Source: Clostridiales bacterium
GTDB taxonomy: Bacteria; Bacillota; Clostridia; Oscillospirales; Oscillospiraceae
DNA length: 8,090 nucleotides
Direction: 5' to 3'
Assembly: GCA_017577345.1 (NCBI GenBank)
Contig: PITX01000051.1
Span: forward strand, 1 to 8,090
Shown here: piece after piece, positions 1 through 6,645 of the stretch
How the letters are laid out: each line of letters begins with the position of its first letter
Numbering within the stretch: the stretch's first letter is position 1
Notes under the pieces: model-generated
Databases searched by the model: none
What the model saw: the letters and a program-made list of their open reading frames with translations, nothing else
What the model was told of the DNA's origin: nothing
Position numbers and translations under genes: made by a program

Positions 1-1786
1 TCTCCTTTGGCATACTGTCGCCATAGGGCGATTTCAGCTGCGTCAGCATACGGTAGTCCAGGACCGCCTGCACGACGGGATGCTTGTCCTTTAATTCCTC
101 CAGCACATCCGCATTGGTGGAATAGCCGCTTTTGGTTTTTTTGACCGGCGGAAGTCCGAGCTTTTCAAACAGCAGTTCTCCGAGCTGTCTGGTGGAATTG
201 ATGTTGAATTCCCCGCCCGCATAGCCGAAAATCAGCTTTTCACAGGCATTGATCCGCTTGGCAAGCATCTTACCGAAGGAGGACAAGGCTTCTCTGTCCA
301 CCAGAACACCGTCATGCTCCATCTGTGCCAGTACACGGCACAGAGGTAATTCTACATCAAAATACAGCTTATCGCTGCCCTGCCTGTGCAGTTCGTCCAA
401 CAGATGCGGATAAAGGGCAGAAGCAGCTGTTGCTTCACTTTCCAGTACTGCCTGCTTTGCAGGTTTTTCCGGCACATCCAGCTCCTCAACTGTCGGAAGC
501 ATGGCGTGCTCATACTGCGCAAATACGCTGTGAATATCGTAGCTCCCGCGTGTCGCATCCAACAGATATGCCGCGACCTCGGTATCAAATATGATCCCGT
601 CCGCGTTGATGCCCATAGATAACAGGCTGCGAAGCAGTTTTTTTGCGCCGTGCACGACCAACCGCGTTTTCCCGGAGAAGAGTGTCATCAGAACGGTCTG
701 ATACGCCTGTCCGAGCGTTTCGCGGTCAAACAGCGTCATATGATCGCCGCTGTCTACCGCGAGCGTGGAAAAATGCGCGTCGACAGCAAGTGAAACGAAT
801 TCTTTTCCTTCAAAAGAGCGCAGGTATTTTTCTGCTTCCTCCAAGGACTGCGGCTCTTCCACCGTAACTTCGCAGACAAATTCCTCCGTTTTCTCCTCCG
901 GCTGCTCAAACGCCGCAGAACGCAGTCCGTAGCGGTCGATCAGCTTCTGAAACTCCAGACGGAGAAAGAGGTCATAGAGCTCGCGCTTCTGCGGCTCACG
1001 CACCATATTTTTTTCCGGCGTAAATTCGATCGGCGCATTTTTTCGAATTATTGCAAGATCGTAGGATAAGTAGGCAGCTTCTTTTCCATTTTGCAGCTTT
1101 TCAAAGAGCTTCCCCTTCATGTTTTCGGGTGTCAGATTATCATAGACACCGTCCAGCGTGCCAAATTTTTTGAGCAGGTCGATTGCCGTCTTTGGTCCGA
1201 CCCCTGCCACTCCCGGAATATTATCCGAGCTGTCGCCCATCAGGGCCTTCAGGTCGATCAGGCGCAGAGGCTCCAGCCCGTACTCCTCGCGGAATACCTC
1301 CGGCGTATAATTCGTTGTTCCGGTCTGCCCGCCCTGTGTGCGCACCAGCTTCACCGTCACATGGTCATCCACGAGCTGCAGACTGTCGCGGTCACCCGTG
1401 AGGATAACACAGCTCCAGCCCTGCTTTGTGCAGGTATCTGCAACCGTTCCGATCACATCATCCGCTTCCCAGCCCTGACATTCATAGATCGGAATGTTCA
1501 TGGCAGAAAGAACTTCCTTCATGACCGGCATCTGCATGGCAAGCTCCTCCGGCATAGCGTGACGGGTCGCCTTATAGCCCTCATACTGCAGACGGCGGAA
1601 GGTCGGACCGTGCAGGTCGAAGGCGACACAGAGCGCATCGGGTTTTTCCTCCGCCGTCACCTTCTGCAGTATATTCAGGAAGCCGAAGATCGCGTTGGTA
1701 TAGAGACCGTCCCGCGTTGTCAGCGGACGAATGCCGTAAAAAGCGCGGTTGATGACACTGTTGCCATCCAAAATCATCAGCTTCAT
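1..1786 (-). CDS. polA: DNA polymerase I, N-terminal part (3' end beyond window)
   Basis: This gene encodes the repair and Okazaki-fragment-processing DNA polymerase. About 595 codons are present; the frame is still open at base 1, so most of the polymerase palm, fingers and motifs A-C lie outside. Visible order: a 5'-3' exonuclease/FEN domain (residues 1-290) with LDGNS at 6-10, AFD at 55-57, EADD at 107-110, TGDRD at 130-134 and a GDSSDNIPGV plus helix-hairpin-helix segment at 184-201. Next is a proofreading-like domain (about 300-465) that appears catalytically dead: the first DxE motif reads D-A-H at 336-338, and the expected later aspartates are not in place. The start of the polymerase domain follows, with FNINSTRQLGELLF at 527-540 and LKSPY at 584-588. 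The ATG at 1786 overlaps the cysS stop as ATGA, with GGAGGA at 1798-1793 inside cysS, suggesting translational coupling. Identity is certain; loss of proofreading is inferred from motif absence. Confidence 0.97.
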   Translation of the reverse strand, partial: MKLMILDGNSVINRAFYGIRPLTTRDGLYTNAIFGFLNILQKVTAEEKPDALCVAFDLHGPTFRRLQYEGYKATRHAMPEELAMQMPVMKEVLSAMNIPIYECQGWEADDVIGTVADTCTKQGWSCVILTGDRDSLQLVDDHVTVKLVRTQGGQTGTTNYTPEVFREEYGLEPLRLIDLKALMGDSSDNIPGVAGVGPKTAIDLLKKFGTLDGVYDNLTPENMKGKLFEKLQNGKEAAYLSYDLAIIRKNAPIEFTPEKNMVREPQKRELYDLFLRLEFQKLIDRYGLRSAAFEQPEEKTEEFVCEVTVEEPQSLEEAEKYLRSFEGKEFVSLAVDAHFSTLAVDSGDHMTLFDRETLGQAYQTVLMTLFSGKTRLVVHGAKKLLRSLLSMGINADGIIFDTEVAAYLLDATRGSYDIHSVFAQYEHAMLPTVEELDVPEKPAKQAVLESEATAASALYPHLLDELHRQGSDKLYFDVELPLCRVLAQMEHDGVLVDREALSSFGKMLAKRINACEKLIFGYAGGEFNINSTRQLGELLFEKLGLPPVKKTKSGYSTNADVLEELKDKHPVVQAVLDYRMLTQLKSPYGDSMPKE

Positions 1787-3213
1787 GCTGTTTCCTCCGT
1801 TCTGATCTTTTTCCACTTTGCGCCCTGCGGCGTGTCGATAATCTCAATGCCCTGCGCCTTGAGTTCATCGCGGATGCGGTCAGCCTCTGCCCAGTTTTTC
1901 GCTTTCTTTGCTTCCGCACGGGCGGCAACAAGTGCGTCAATTTCGGGATCGGAGCCGTACTCCTCCTTCGGCTGAGACGCACGCAGTTTTTCGGCAGCTT
2001 CCAACAGATTCAGTCCCAGTACGGTATCAAAATCCCTCAGTGCCGCCAGCTTCGTTGCATCGTTGGTCTTTGCCTTGAGCACATCATAGATGGCAGTTAC
2101 GGCAAGTGAGGTGTTGAGGTCGCCGTTCAGCGCGGTCTCAAAACGCTGCTTCAGAGCGGCAAATACCTCCTGCTCCACCGCGCCGTCGCTTTCCAGCGTT
2201 GCGATCTTTGCAATCAGCTTCTGATAGGTCACTGCCGCATTGTCAAGATTTTCCCATGTGAAAACAAGGTTGCGGCGATAGTGACTCTGCAGGCAGAACA
2301 GACGGTAGACCAGCGGATCATAGCCCTTCTCTTCCAGCAGGGAAACCGTTAAAAACTCTCCCTTTGACTTGGACATTTTGCCGTCAGAGGTGTTCAGATG
2401 ATGCACATGGAACCAGTAATTGCACCATTTGTGACCGAGATATGCTTCTGACTGCGCGATCTCGTTGGTATGATGCGGGAAAGCATTGTCGATGCCGCCG
2501 CAGTGGATATCCATATCCTCGCCAAGATGCTTGATACTGATACCGGAGCATTCGATATGCCAGCCGGGATAGCCGACGCCCCACGGGGAGTCCCATTTCA
2601 GTGCCTGATCTTCAAACTTGGACTTGGTAAACCAAAGGACAAAGTCGTTCTTATTACGCTTGTTCTCGTCCTCCTCCACACCCTCGCGGACGCCGACTTC
2701 CAGATCGTCTTCGTTATGATCGTTGAATACATAGTACTTTTCCAGCTTTGAGGTATCGAAATAGACATTGCCGCCTGCAAGATAGGCATAGCCCTTATCC
2801 AGAAGCGTCTGCACCATGTGGATAAACTCCGGGATGCAGTTGGTCGCAGGCTCAACGACATCGGGCGTTTTGATATTGAGCTTCTTGCAGTCTGCAAAGA
2901 ACGCATCCGTATAGAATTTTGCGATCTCCATGACCGTCTTATGCTCCCGCTTTGCGCCCTTTAGCATTTTATCCTCGCCCGTATCGGCATCCGATGCCAG
3001 ATGGCCGACATCGGTGATATTCATGACGCGCTTGACATTGTAGCCCAGATAGCGCAGGCTCTTTTCCAGAACATCCTCCATGATATAGCTGCGCAGATTA
3101 CCGATGTGTGCATAGTGATAGACCGTCGGACCGCAGGTATACATTTTAACGATGTCCTCATGATTGGGCGTAAAAAGCTCTTTTTTATGGCTCAGAGAAT
3201 TGTACAGATACAT
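1783..3213 (-). CDS. cysS: Cysteine--tRNA ligase (cysteinyl-tRNA synthetase)
   Basis: This cytoplasmic class I aminoacyl-tRNA synthetase activates cysteine with ATP and loads it onto tRNA-Cys. The 476 residues match the usual family length of about 460-480. The N-terminal CGPTVY (27-32) is followed by the HIGH-type signature, here HIGN at 36-39. KMSKS is at 279-283. The expected zinc ligands are all present: C27, C222 in the GWHIECSG segment, and H247 and E251 in the PHHTNEIAQSE segment. The C-terminal part (about 350-476) is the DALR-type anticodon-binding region, ending in a segment with GAKWK. The ATG at 3213 directly follows the cysE stop (3216-3214), and GGAGGG (3226-3221) lies within the cysE 3' end. 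The last 4 nt overlap polA. It should be expressed through the Cys T-box upstream of cysE. The gene is intact and identification is secure. Confidence 0.98.
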   Translation of the reverse strand: MYLYNSLSHKKELFTPNHEDIVKMYTCGPTVYHYAHIGNLRSYIMEDVLEKSLRYLGYNVKRVMNITDVGHLASDADTGEDKMLKGAKREHKTVMEIAKFYTDAFFADCKKLNIKTPDVVEPATNCIPEFIHMVQTLLDKGYAYLAGGNVYFDTSKLEKYYVFNDHNEDDLEVGVREGVEEDENKRNKNDFVLWFTKSKFEDQALKWDSPWGVGYPGWHIECSGISIKHLGEDMDIHCGGIDNAFPHHTNEIAQSEAYLGHKWCNYWFHVHHLNTSDGKMSKSKGEFLTVSLLEEKGYDPLVYRLFCLQSHYRRNLVFTWENLDNAAVTYQKLIAKIATLESDGAVEQEVFAALKQRFETALNGDLNTSLAVTAIYDVLKAKTNDATKLAALRDFDTVLGLNLLEAAEKLRASQPKEEYGSDPEIDALVAARAEAKKAKNWAEADRIRDELKAQGIEIIDTPQGAKWKKIRTEETA

Positions 3214-3825
3214 TTATTTTCCCTCCATTTGTTTTTCAAGCGCGGCAATGCGCTCTGTCAGATAGTCCAGCTCTGCGCGGATGGGGTCGGGTGTGTGGAT
3301 CTGGTCGAGCTTTTCGCCGTTCAGACGCACCACTCTGCCCGGTACGCCGACCACCGTGGAATTTGGCGGCACCTCGCGCAGTACCACGGAATTTGCGGCA
3401 ATGCGTGCATTATCACCGACCTTGAACGGTCCCAATACCTTTGCACCGCAGCCTACCATGACATTGTTGCCGAGCGTCGGATGGCGCTTTTCTCTTTCCG
3501 CACCCGTACCGCCTAATGTCACGCCCTGATACAGCAGGCAATCGTCTCCGATCTCCGCCGTCGCACCGATGACAATTCCGGTGCCGTGGTCGATCACGAG
3601 CCGCCTGCCGATCGTCGCCGCAGGATGGATCTCCACGCCGGTACGCCGCTTGGCAAGCTGTGAGATCCATCGCGCCAAAAAGCGCAGCTTATGCAGATAT
3701 AACCAGTGCGCGACTCTGTAATACATCTGCGCGTGCAGTCCGTTATACAGCCAAAAAATCTCAAACTTACTGCGCGCCGCAGGATCGTTGCGCTGATATG
3801 CCTCTATGGTTTCTTTTAACCGCAT
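3214..3825 (-). CDS. cysE: Serine O-acetyltransferase
   Basis: The enzyme transfers acetyl from acetyl-CoA to L-serine, giving O-acetylserine, the committed precursor of cysteine. The protein has 203 residues, of the short Gram-positive type (E. coli CysE is 273 residues). A helical N-terminal part (1-62) precedes a left-handed beta-helix of hexapeptide repeats (about 64-165). Recognisable blocks are EIHPAATIG (65-73), IDHGTGIVIG (78-87), YQGVTLGGTG (99-108) and RHP (114-116). H80 corresponds to catalytic H158 of E. coli and H115 to H193. The position equivalent to catalytic D143 is E65. The tail after the VPGRVV segment is charged and helix-prone and ends in lysine, without the terminal isoleucine used by enterobacterial CysE to bind CysK. 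The start at 3825 has a strong GGAGGAGG (3837-3830). It is the first gene behind the T-box and is followed without a gap by cysS. Cysteine feedback inhibition is likely from the family but not visible here. Confidence 0.96.
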   Translation of the reverse strand: MRLKETIEAYQRNDPAARSKFEIFWLYNGLHAQMYYRVAHWLYLHKLRFLARWISQLAKRRTGVEIHPAATIGRRLVIDHGTGIVIGATAEIGDDCLLYQGVTLGGTGAEREKRHPTLGNNVMVGCGAKVLGPFKVGDNARIAANSVVLREVPPNSTVVGVPGRVVRLNGEKLDQIHTPDPIRAELDYLTERIAALEKQMEGK

Positions 3826-3842
3826 ATTTCCTCCTCCATACG

Positions 3843-3874
3843 AAAAACCGCCTCCGGATCACTCCAGAGGCGGT
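3843..3874 (-). terminator. Regulated intrinsic terminator of the T-box leader
   Basis: ACCGCCTC (3874-3867) pairs perfectly with GAGGCGGT (3854-3847). The stem continues through a T-G wobble and GGA/TCC to a GTGA tetraloop (3862-3859), giving 12 pairs, followed by five T residues (3847-3843). It ends only a few bases before the cysE Shine-Dalgarno. It should form when tRNA-Cys is charged. It is also the only terminator visible after pgsA, so it may stop transcripts arriving from the upstream operon as well. Confidence 0.93.
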
Positions 3875-3894
3875 GTTGCCGCGGTTCCACTCTG
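3865..3894 (-). promoter_or_regulatory. T-box antiterminator element
   Basis: A complete antiterminator can be drawn by eye. Helix A1 is CAGAG (3894-3890) with CTCTG (3869-3865), 5 bp. The seven-base bulge UGGAACC is at 3889-3883. Helix A2 is GCGG (3882-3879) with CCGC (3873-3870), 4 bp, closed by the loop CAACA (3878-3874). The 3' strands of both helices are also the 5' arm of the terminator, so the two folds exclude each other. Binding of the free 3' end of uncharged tRNA-Cys to the bulge should stabilise this form and allow read-through into cysE. Confidence 0.92.
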
Positions 3895-4055
3895 ATTTCT
3901 AACTCACAGCCTTGACGCGGCCAACGGGATCTCCCCTCGCTCACGAATGCACTTCGCCTGCCTTGCACCGTGTCCGCTTCCAGCCGATGGCGGTCACTCT
4001 CTGCTGCGCTCTATGCAGGTTACTCTTTTCGGTCAACGCGATATTCATCTTCATT

Positions 4056-4084
4056 ATATTACCATCTGCCGAATTTTGTGTCAA
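4056..4084 (-). promoter_or_regulatory. Sigma-A-type promoter of the cysE-cysS-polA unit
   Basis: On the minus strand there is TTGACA at 4084-4079, a spacer of exactly 17 nt, and TAATAT at 4061-4056. The -35 is perfect. The -10 differs from TATAAT at two positions, although TATAAT itself also occurs three bases further on with a less favourable 20-nt spacer. A start near 4049 would give a leader of about 220 nt before the cysE start codon. The -35 begins only about 10 nt after the pgsA stop codon, so this is a dedicated promoter in a very short gap. The assignment is from sequence alone. Confidence 0.85.
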
Positions 4085-4094
4085 GGAAAACCTG

Positions 4095-4667
4095 TTAATT
4101 CGCAAATACATCCCGGTTTTTCACGAAATATTCAATGCCGGAGTACAGCGTTACAAGCGTGATCGCACCGACGATGACCCAGTTGAACACCGTCATGAAG
4201 TTCGGGCAGATATGGGTGTTGAGCAGGTTAGCGAAAAACTCGCCGTTAAAGAACAGCATCAGGCACAGACCTGCCATCGTCACGGCCGTCTTCATTTTGC
4301 CCGACCATGATGCGGCGATCACTCTGCCCTTACCGACGGCGATCAGGCGCAGACCGGTCACGGCAAATTCACGCGTCAGGACGATCATCAGCGCCCATGC
4401 AGGGAAAATACCCCATTCGCAGAACATGGCCATTGCCGTGATCACAAGCACCTTGTCCGCCAGCGGGTCAAGAAATTTCCCGAGATCGGTGACCTGATGG
4501 TATTTTCTTGCGATCTTGCCGTCGATCAGATCGGTCAGGCTCGCGATCGCAAAGACTGCCAGAGACACATAGAGCATGAACGGATAGGTCTTTGCGAGGT
4601 ACATACAAACCAAGAAAACCGGAATCAAAAGCACCCGGATAAAGGTAATTTTTGTCGCTGTTGTCAT
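4095..4667 (-). CDS. pgsA: CDP-diacylglycerol--glycerol-3-phosphate 3-phosphatidyltransferase
   Basis: This integral membrane enzyme makes phosphatidylglycerol phosphate from CDP-diacylglycerol and glycerol-3-phosphate, the committed step to phosphatidylglycerol and cardiolipin. The 190 residues are a normal length. The CDP-alcohol phosphotransferase signature D-x2-DG-x2-AR-x8-G-x3-D-x3-D is complete: D46, D49, G50, A53, R54, G63, D67, D71. Hydrophobic segments lie at about 9-25, 30-45, 73-97, 126-141 and 158-178. The block [11 protein letters not shown] (98-108) followed by [12 protein letters not shown] (116-127) is characteristic of PgsA and argues against phosphatidylserine synthase. The ATG at 4667 is 3 nt after the rimO stop, with GGAGGC at 4680-4675 inside rimO. 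It is the last gene of the prmC-recA-recX-rimO-pgsA string; the next promoter begins about 10 nt after its stop. The rimO-pgsA pairing is common in Firmicutes. Confidence 0.95.
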   Translation of the reverse strand: MTTATKITFIRVLLIPVFLVCMYLAKTYPFMLYVSLAVFAIASLTDLIDGKIARKYHQVTDLGKFLDPLADKVLVITAMAMFCEWGIFPAWALMIVLTREFAVTGLRLIAVGKGRVIAASWSGKMKTAVTMAGLCLMLFFNGEFFANLLNTHICPNFMTVFNWVIVGAITLVTLYSGIEYFVKNRDVFAN

Positions 4668-4670
4668 CGC

Positions 4671-5999
4671 TCACGCCTCCTCAAGCTCACCCGTCAGATC
4701 GCCGTCACAGACGCCTGTGATGCGAACGGGGACAAAACTGCCGATGTTGACCGTGCGGTCAGCGGAAAACAGCACTCTGCCGTCGATTTCCGGCGAGTCG
4801 GCATAGGTTCTGCCGAAATACTGCTCGTTCTCTGCATCAAAACCTTCGCAGAGGACTTCCATGACCGTCCCGAGCCGCGCATTGTTGCATTCATCCATGA
4901 CGCGCGATTGCAGCTCCTCCACGATCTGAGCACGATGTACGGCGATTTCCTCCTCAGGATGCTCCATCTTCGCCGCAGCAGTTCCCTCCTCCGGAGAGAA
5001 CGCAAAGGCACCGACACGCTCCAGCTTATGCTCACGCAGCCAGAGGCAAAGTTCTTCAAATTCCGCCTCACCCTCACCCGGCAGCCCGGTAATGAGGCTG
5101 GTGCGGATGACCACACCGGGAATACGCGCTCTGAGCCTGGCAAACAGTGCGTCCAGCTCCTGCCGCGTTCCCCGTCTGTTCATTTTCTTCAGTATCTTAT
5201 CATTGACATGCTGAATGGGAATATCCAGATACTTGACAATTTTCGGCTCAGATGCGATCACATCGATCAGCTCATCTGTCATCTCGTCCGGATACAGGTA
5301 ATGCACACGGAGCCAATGCAGCTTTTCAATCTTGCAAAGCTCACGCAACAGCTCCGGCAGTTTTCTCTCCCCGTAAAGATCAATACCGTAGCGGCTGGTA
5401 TCCTGTGCAACGACGATCAGCTCCTTCACGCCGTCCTCTGCCAGTATTCTTGCCTCATAGAGGCAGTCTTCCATTGTGCGGCTTCGATATTTGCCGCGCA
5501 GAGAAGGAATGACGCAGTAGGAGCAATGATTATCACAGCCCTCCGCAATTTTCAGGAATGCATAATACTCCGGGGTCGTTAGAATTCTGCCGACCTCATC
5601 CACAGGAGCGTTGATGTCGTCAAAGCGAGAAACGCTCTCACCGGCAAGAAGCTGCTTCACCGCAGAGACGATGTACCCGTAGCTTCCCGTGCCGAGAATG
5701 CCGTCTACCTCCGGCAGTTCCTTCAGAATTTCCTGCTGATACCGCTGTGAAAGGCAGCCGGTCACGAGAATTTTCCCGATCACGCCCTCCGCTTTCAGCT
5801 CCGCCATGGCAAGAATATTGTCGATCGCTTCACTTTTGGCAGAATCAATAAAACCGCAGGTGTTGATTATCACTACATCCGCGCCCTCGACCGAGGGAAA
5901 GATCTCATACCCTGCTTCACGCAGCAGATACATCATCTGTTCTGCGTTGACCTGATTTTTTGCACATCCGAGAGAAATGACCCCGATGCGATTGCCCAT
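4671..5999 (-). CDS. rimO: Ribosomal protein S12 methylthiotransferase
   Basis: This radical SAM enzyme adds a methylthio group to a conserved aspartate of ribosomal protein S12 (D89 in E. coli). Its 442 residues fit the family. The N-terminal UPF0004 domain carries the three auxiliary-cluster cysteines C12 (LGCAKNQVNAE), C48 (NTCGFIDSAK) and C82 (VTGCLSQR). The radical SAM core has the C-x3-C-x2-C motif at C155, C159 and C162 (EGCDNHCSYCVIPSLRGKYRSR region). A C-terminal TRAM-type domain occupies about 375-442. LGC-KN and GFIDSAK favour RimO over the related tRNA enzyme MiaB. The ATG at 5999 has AGAAGGA about 9 nt upstream and lies 19 nt after the recX stop; pgsA follows after 3 nt. All cluster ligands are present, so the enzyme should be active. 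MiaB is the main alternative but is less likely from these signatures. Confidence 0.94.
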   Translation of the reverse strand: MGNRIGVISLGCAKNQVNAEQMMYLLREAGYEIFPSVEGADVVIINTCGFIDSAKSEAIDNILAMAELKAEGVIGKILVTGCLSQRYQQEILKELPEVDGILGTGSYGYIVSAVKQLLAGESVSRFDDINAPVDEVGRILTTPEYYAFLKIAEGCDNHCSYCVIPSLRGKYRSRTMEDCLYEARILAEDGVKELIVVAQDTSRYGIDLYGERKLPELLRELCKIEKLHWLRVHYLYPDEMTDELIDVIASEPKIVKYLDIPIQHVNDKILKKMNRRGTRQELDALFARLRARIPGVVIRTSLITGLPGEGEAEFEELCLWLREHKLERVGAFAFSPEEGTAAAKMEHPEEEIAVHRAQIVEELQSRVMDECNNARLGTVMEVLCEGFDAENEQYFGRTYADSPEIDGRVLFSADRTVNIGSFVPVRITGVCDGDLTGELEEA

Positions 6000-6018
6000 T
6001 TGCTATGTCCTTCTTTCG

Positions 6019-6645
6019 TTAATCGTCAAAAAGCTCTTCTTCCGGCGCATAGCGTTCCAGTGCGCGGCGGATGTCGCTCCAGCTATGTCCGCGGCGCAGA
6101 AGTGCATCCGTTGCACGCTTACATTCCGCTCTGTCCGGCTGTTTTCCGCGGAAGCGACGCTGCAAAAAGCTGTCGATCGCGTCATCCTGCGGCGGTAGAA
6201 GCTCCAGCACATCATCCCAGTATTCCTTCGGGATCCGCTTTTCAAACAGCATCTGTTTTATTCTTGCCGCTCCGTAGCCCTTCGCCGCACCACTTCGCAC
6301 AATCTGCTGCGCCGCCTGTGCATCATCCAGCAGCCTTAAATCATCCAGCCACTGCACCGCCTGCTTCGCATCTTCTTCGCGCTCTCCTTTTTGGATCAGA
6401 CGCTTTTCCAGCTCCCGTTTGGATACGGTCGATGCTGAAATGATCCGCACAGCCCGTTCCTTTGCAGAAGCTTTGGCGCAGGTGTCTTTGATAGACTCCA
6501 TCGCACCGTCGGGAAGTTCCATTCCCTGATAAAGCCCAAGCTCTGCCATGGCGGCAGGAAGCACCATCAGGCTGCTCCCGTCGTCAAAGCGGACACGCAG
6601 TTTTCCCTGCGGTGAGCGTGTGGACGCAATGGACTCAACCTTCAT
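6019..6645 (-). CDS. recX: Recombination regulator RecX
   Basis: RecX binds RecA filaments and limits RecA activity in the cytoplasm. The 208 residues consist of an N-terminal extension (about 1-60) and the RecX three-helix repeats. The conserved core begins at [19 protein letters not shown] (65-83) and continues with a [27 protein letters not shown] stretch (86-108) and the signature [12 protein letters not shown] (122-133). A further repeat is at about 153-200 with [13 protein letters not shown] at 184-196. The ATG at 6645 lies inside the end of recA, giving an 11-nt overlap (6645-6635), and AGAGGA sits about 6 nt upstream within recA. This arrangement suggests translational coupling of the inhibitor to its target. 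RecX diverges fast, so the placement next to recA adds weight to the assignment. Confidence 0.92.
   Translation of the reverse strand: MKVESIASTRSPQGKLRVRFDDGSSLMVLPAAMAELGLYQGMELPDGAMESIKDTCAKASAKERAVRIISASTVSKRELEKRLIQKGEREEDAKQAVQWLDDLRLLDDAQAAQQIVRSGAAKGYGAARIKQMLFEKRIPKEYWDDVLELLPPQDDAIDSFLQRRFRGKQPDRAECKRATDALLRRGHSWSDIRRALERYAPEEELFDD

Larger units (their letters stand above)
3843..4049 (-). ncRNA. T-box riboswitch leader, tRNA-Cys specific
   Basis: This leader RNA senses uncharged tRNA-Cys and controls transcription of cysE and the genes behind it. The 14-nt T-box at 3893-3880 reads AGAGTGGAACCGCG, one base off the textbook consensus. In Stem I, the AGTA of the loop-E/S-turn is followed by CCTGC, which can pair with GCAGG on the 3' side. 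The 3' side of the specifier loop reads GAAG-TGC-A, giving a UGC cysteine specifier at 3951-3949 followed by the usual purine. CGAA and TTCG close the helix below the loop, with GA/TGA elements suggestive of the kink-turn beneath. In the antiterminator the UGGA at 3889-3886 can pair with UCCA of tRNA-Cys, whose discriminator is U73. Both readouts agree with the downstream genes. The 5' end is inferred from the promoter. Confidence 0.95.

Noticed and set aside
1091..1975. Plus-strand open frame of 294 codons opposite polA and the cysS 3' end
   Set aside because: Antisense shadow of polA and cysS with no recognisable protein features.
3816..3839. Out-of-frame ATG (3839-3837) opening a 7-codon frame with a cysteine codon that overlaps the cysE start
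   Set aside because: A Cys-containing leader peptide was considered, but its ATG overlaps the cysE Shine-Dalgarno, it has no ribosome binding site of its own, and it lies after the terminator. It is probably chance.
3912..4310. Plus-strand open frame of 132 codons across the T-box leader and the pgsA 3' end
   Set aside because: The leader on the minus strand is fully explained as promoter plus riboswitch, and the rest is a pgsA shadow.
4497..5582. Plus-strand open frame of 361 codons opposite rimO
   Set aside because: Lack of stops follows from the codon bias of rimO and pgsA on the other strand; no motif and no independent ribosome binding site support it.
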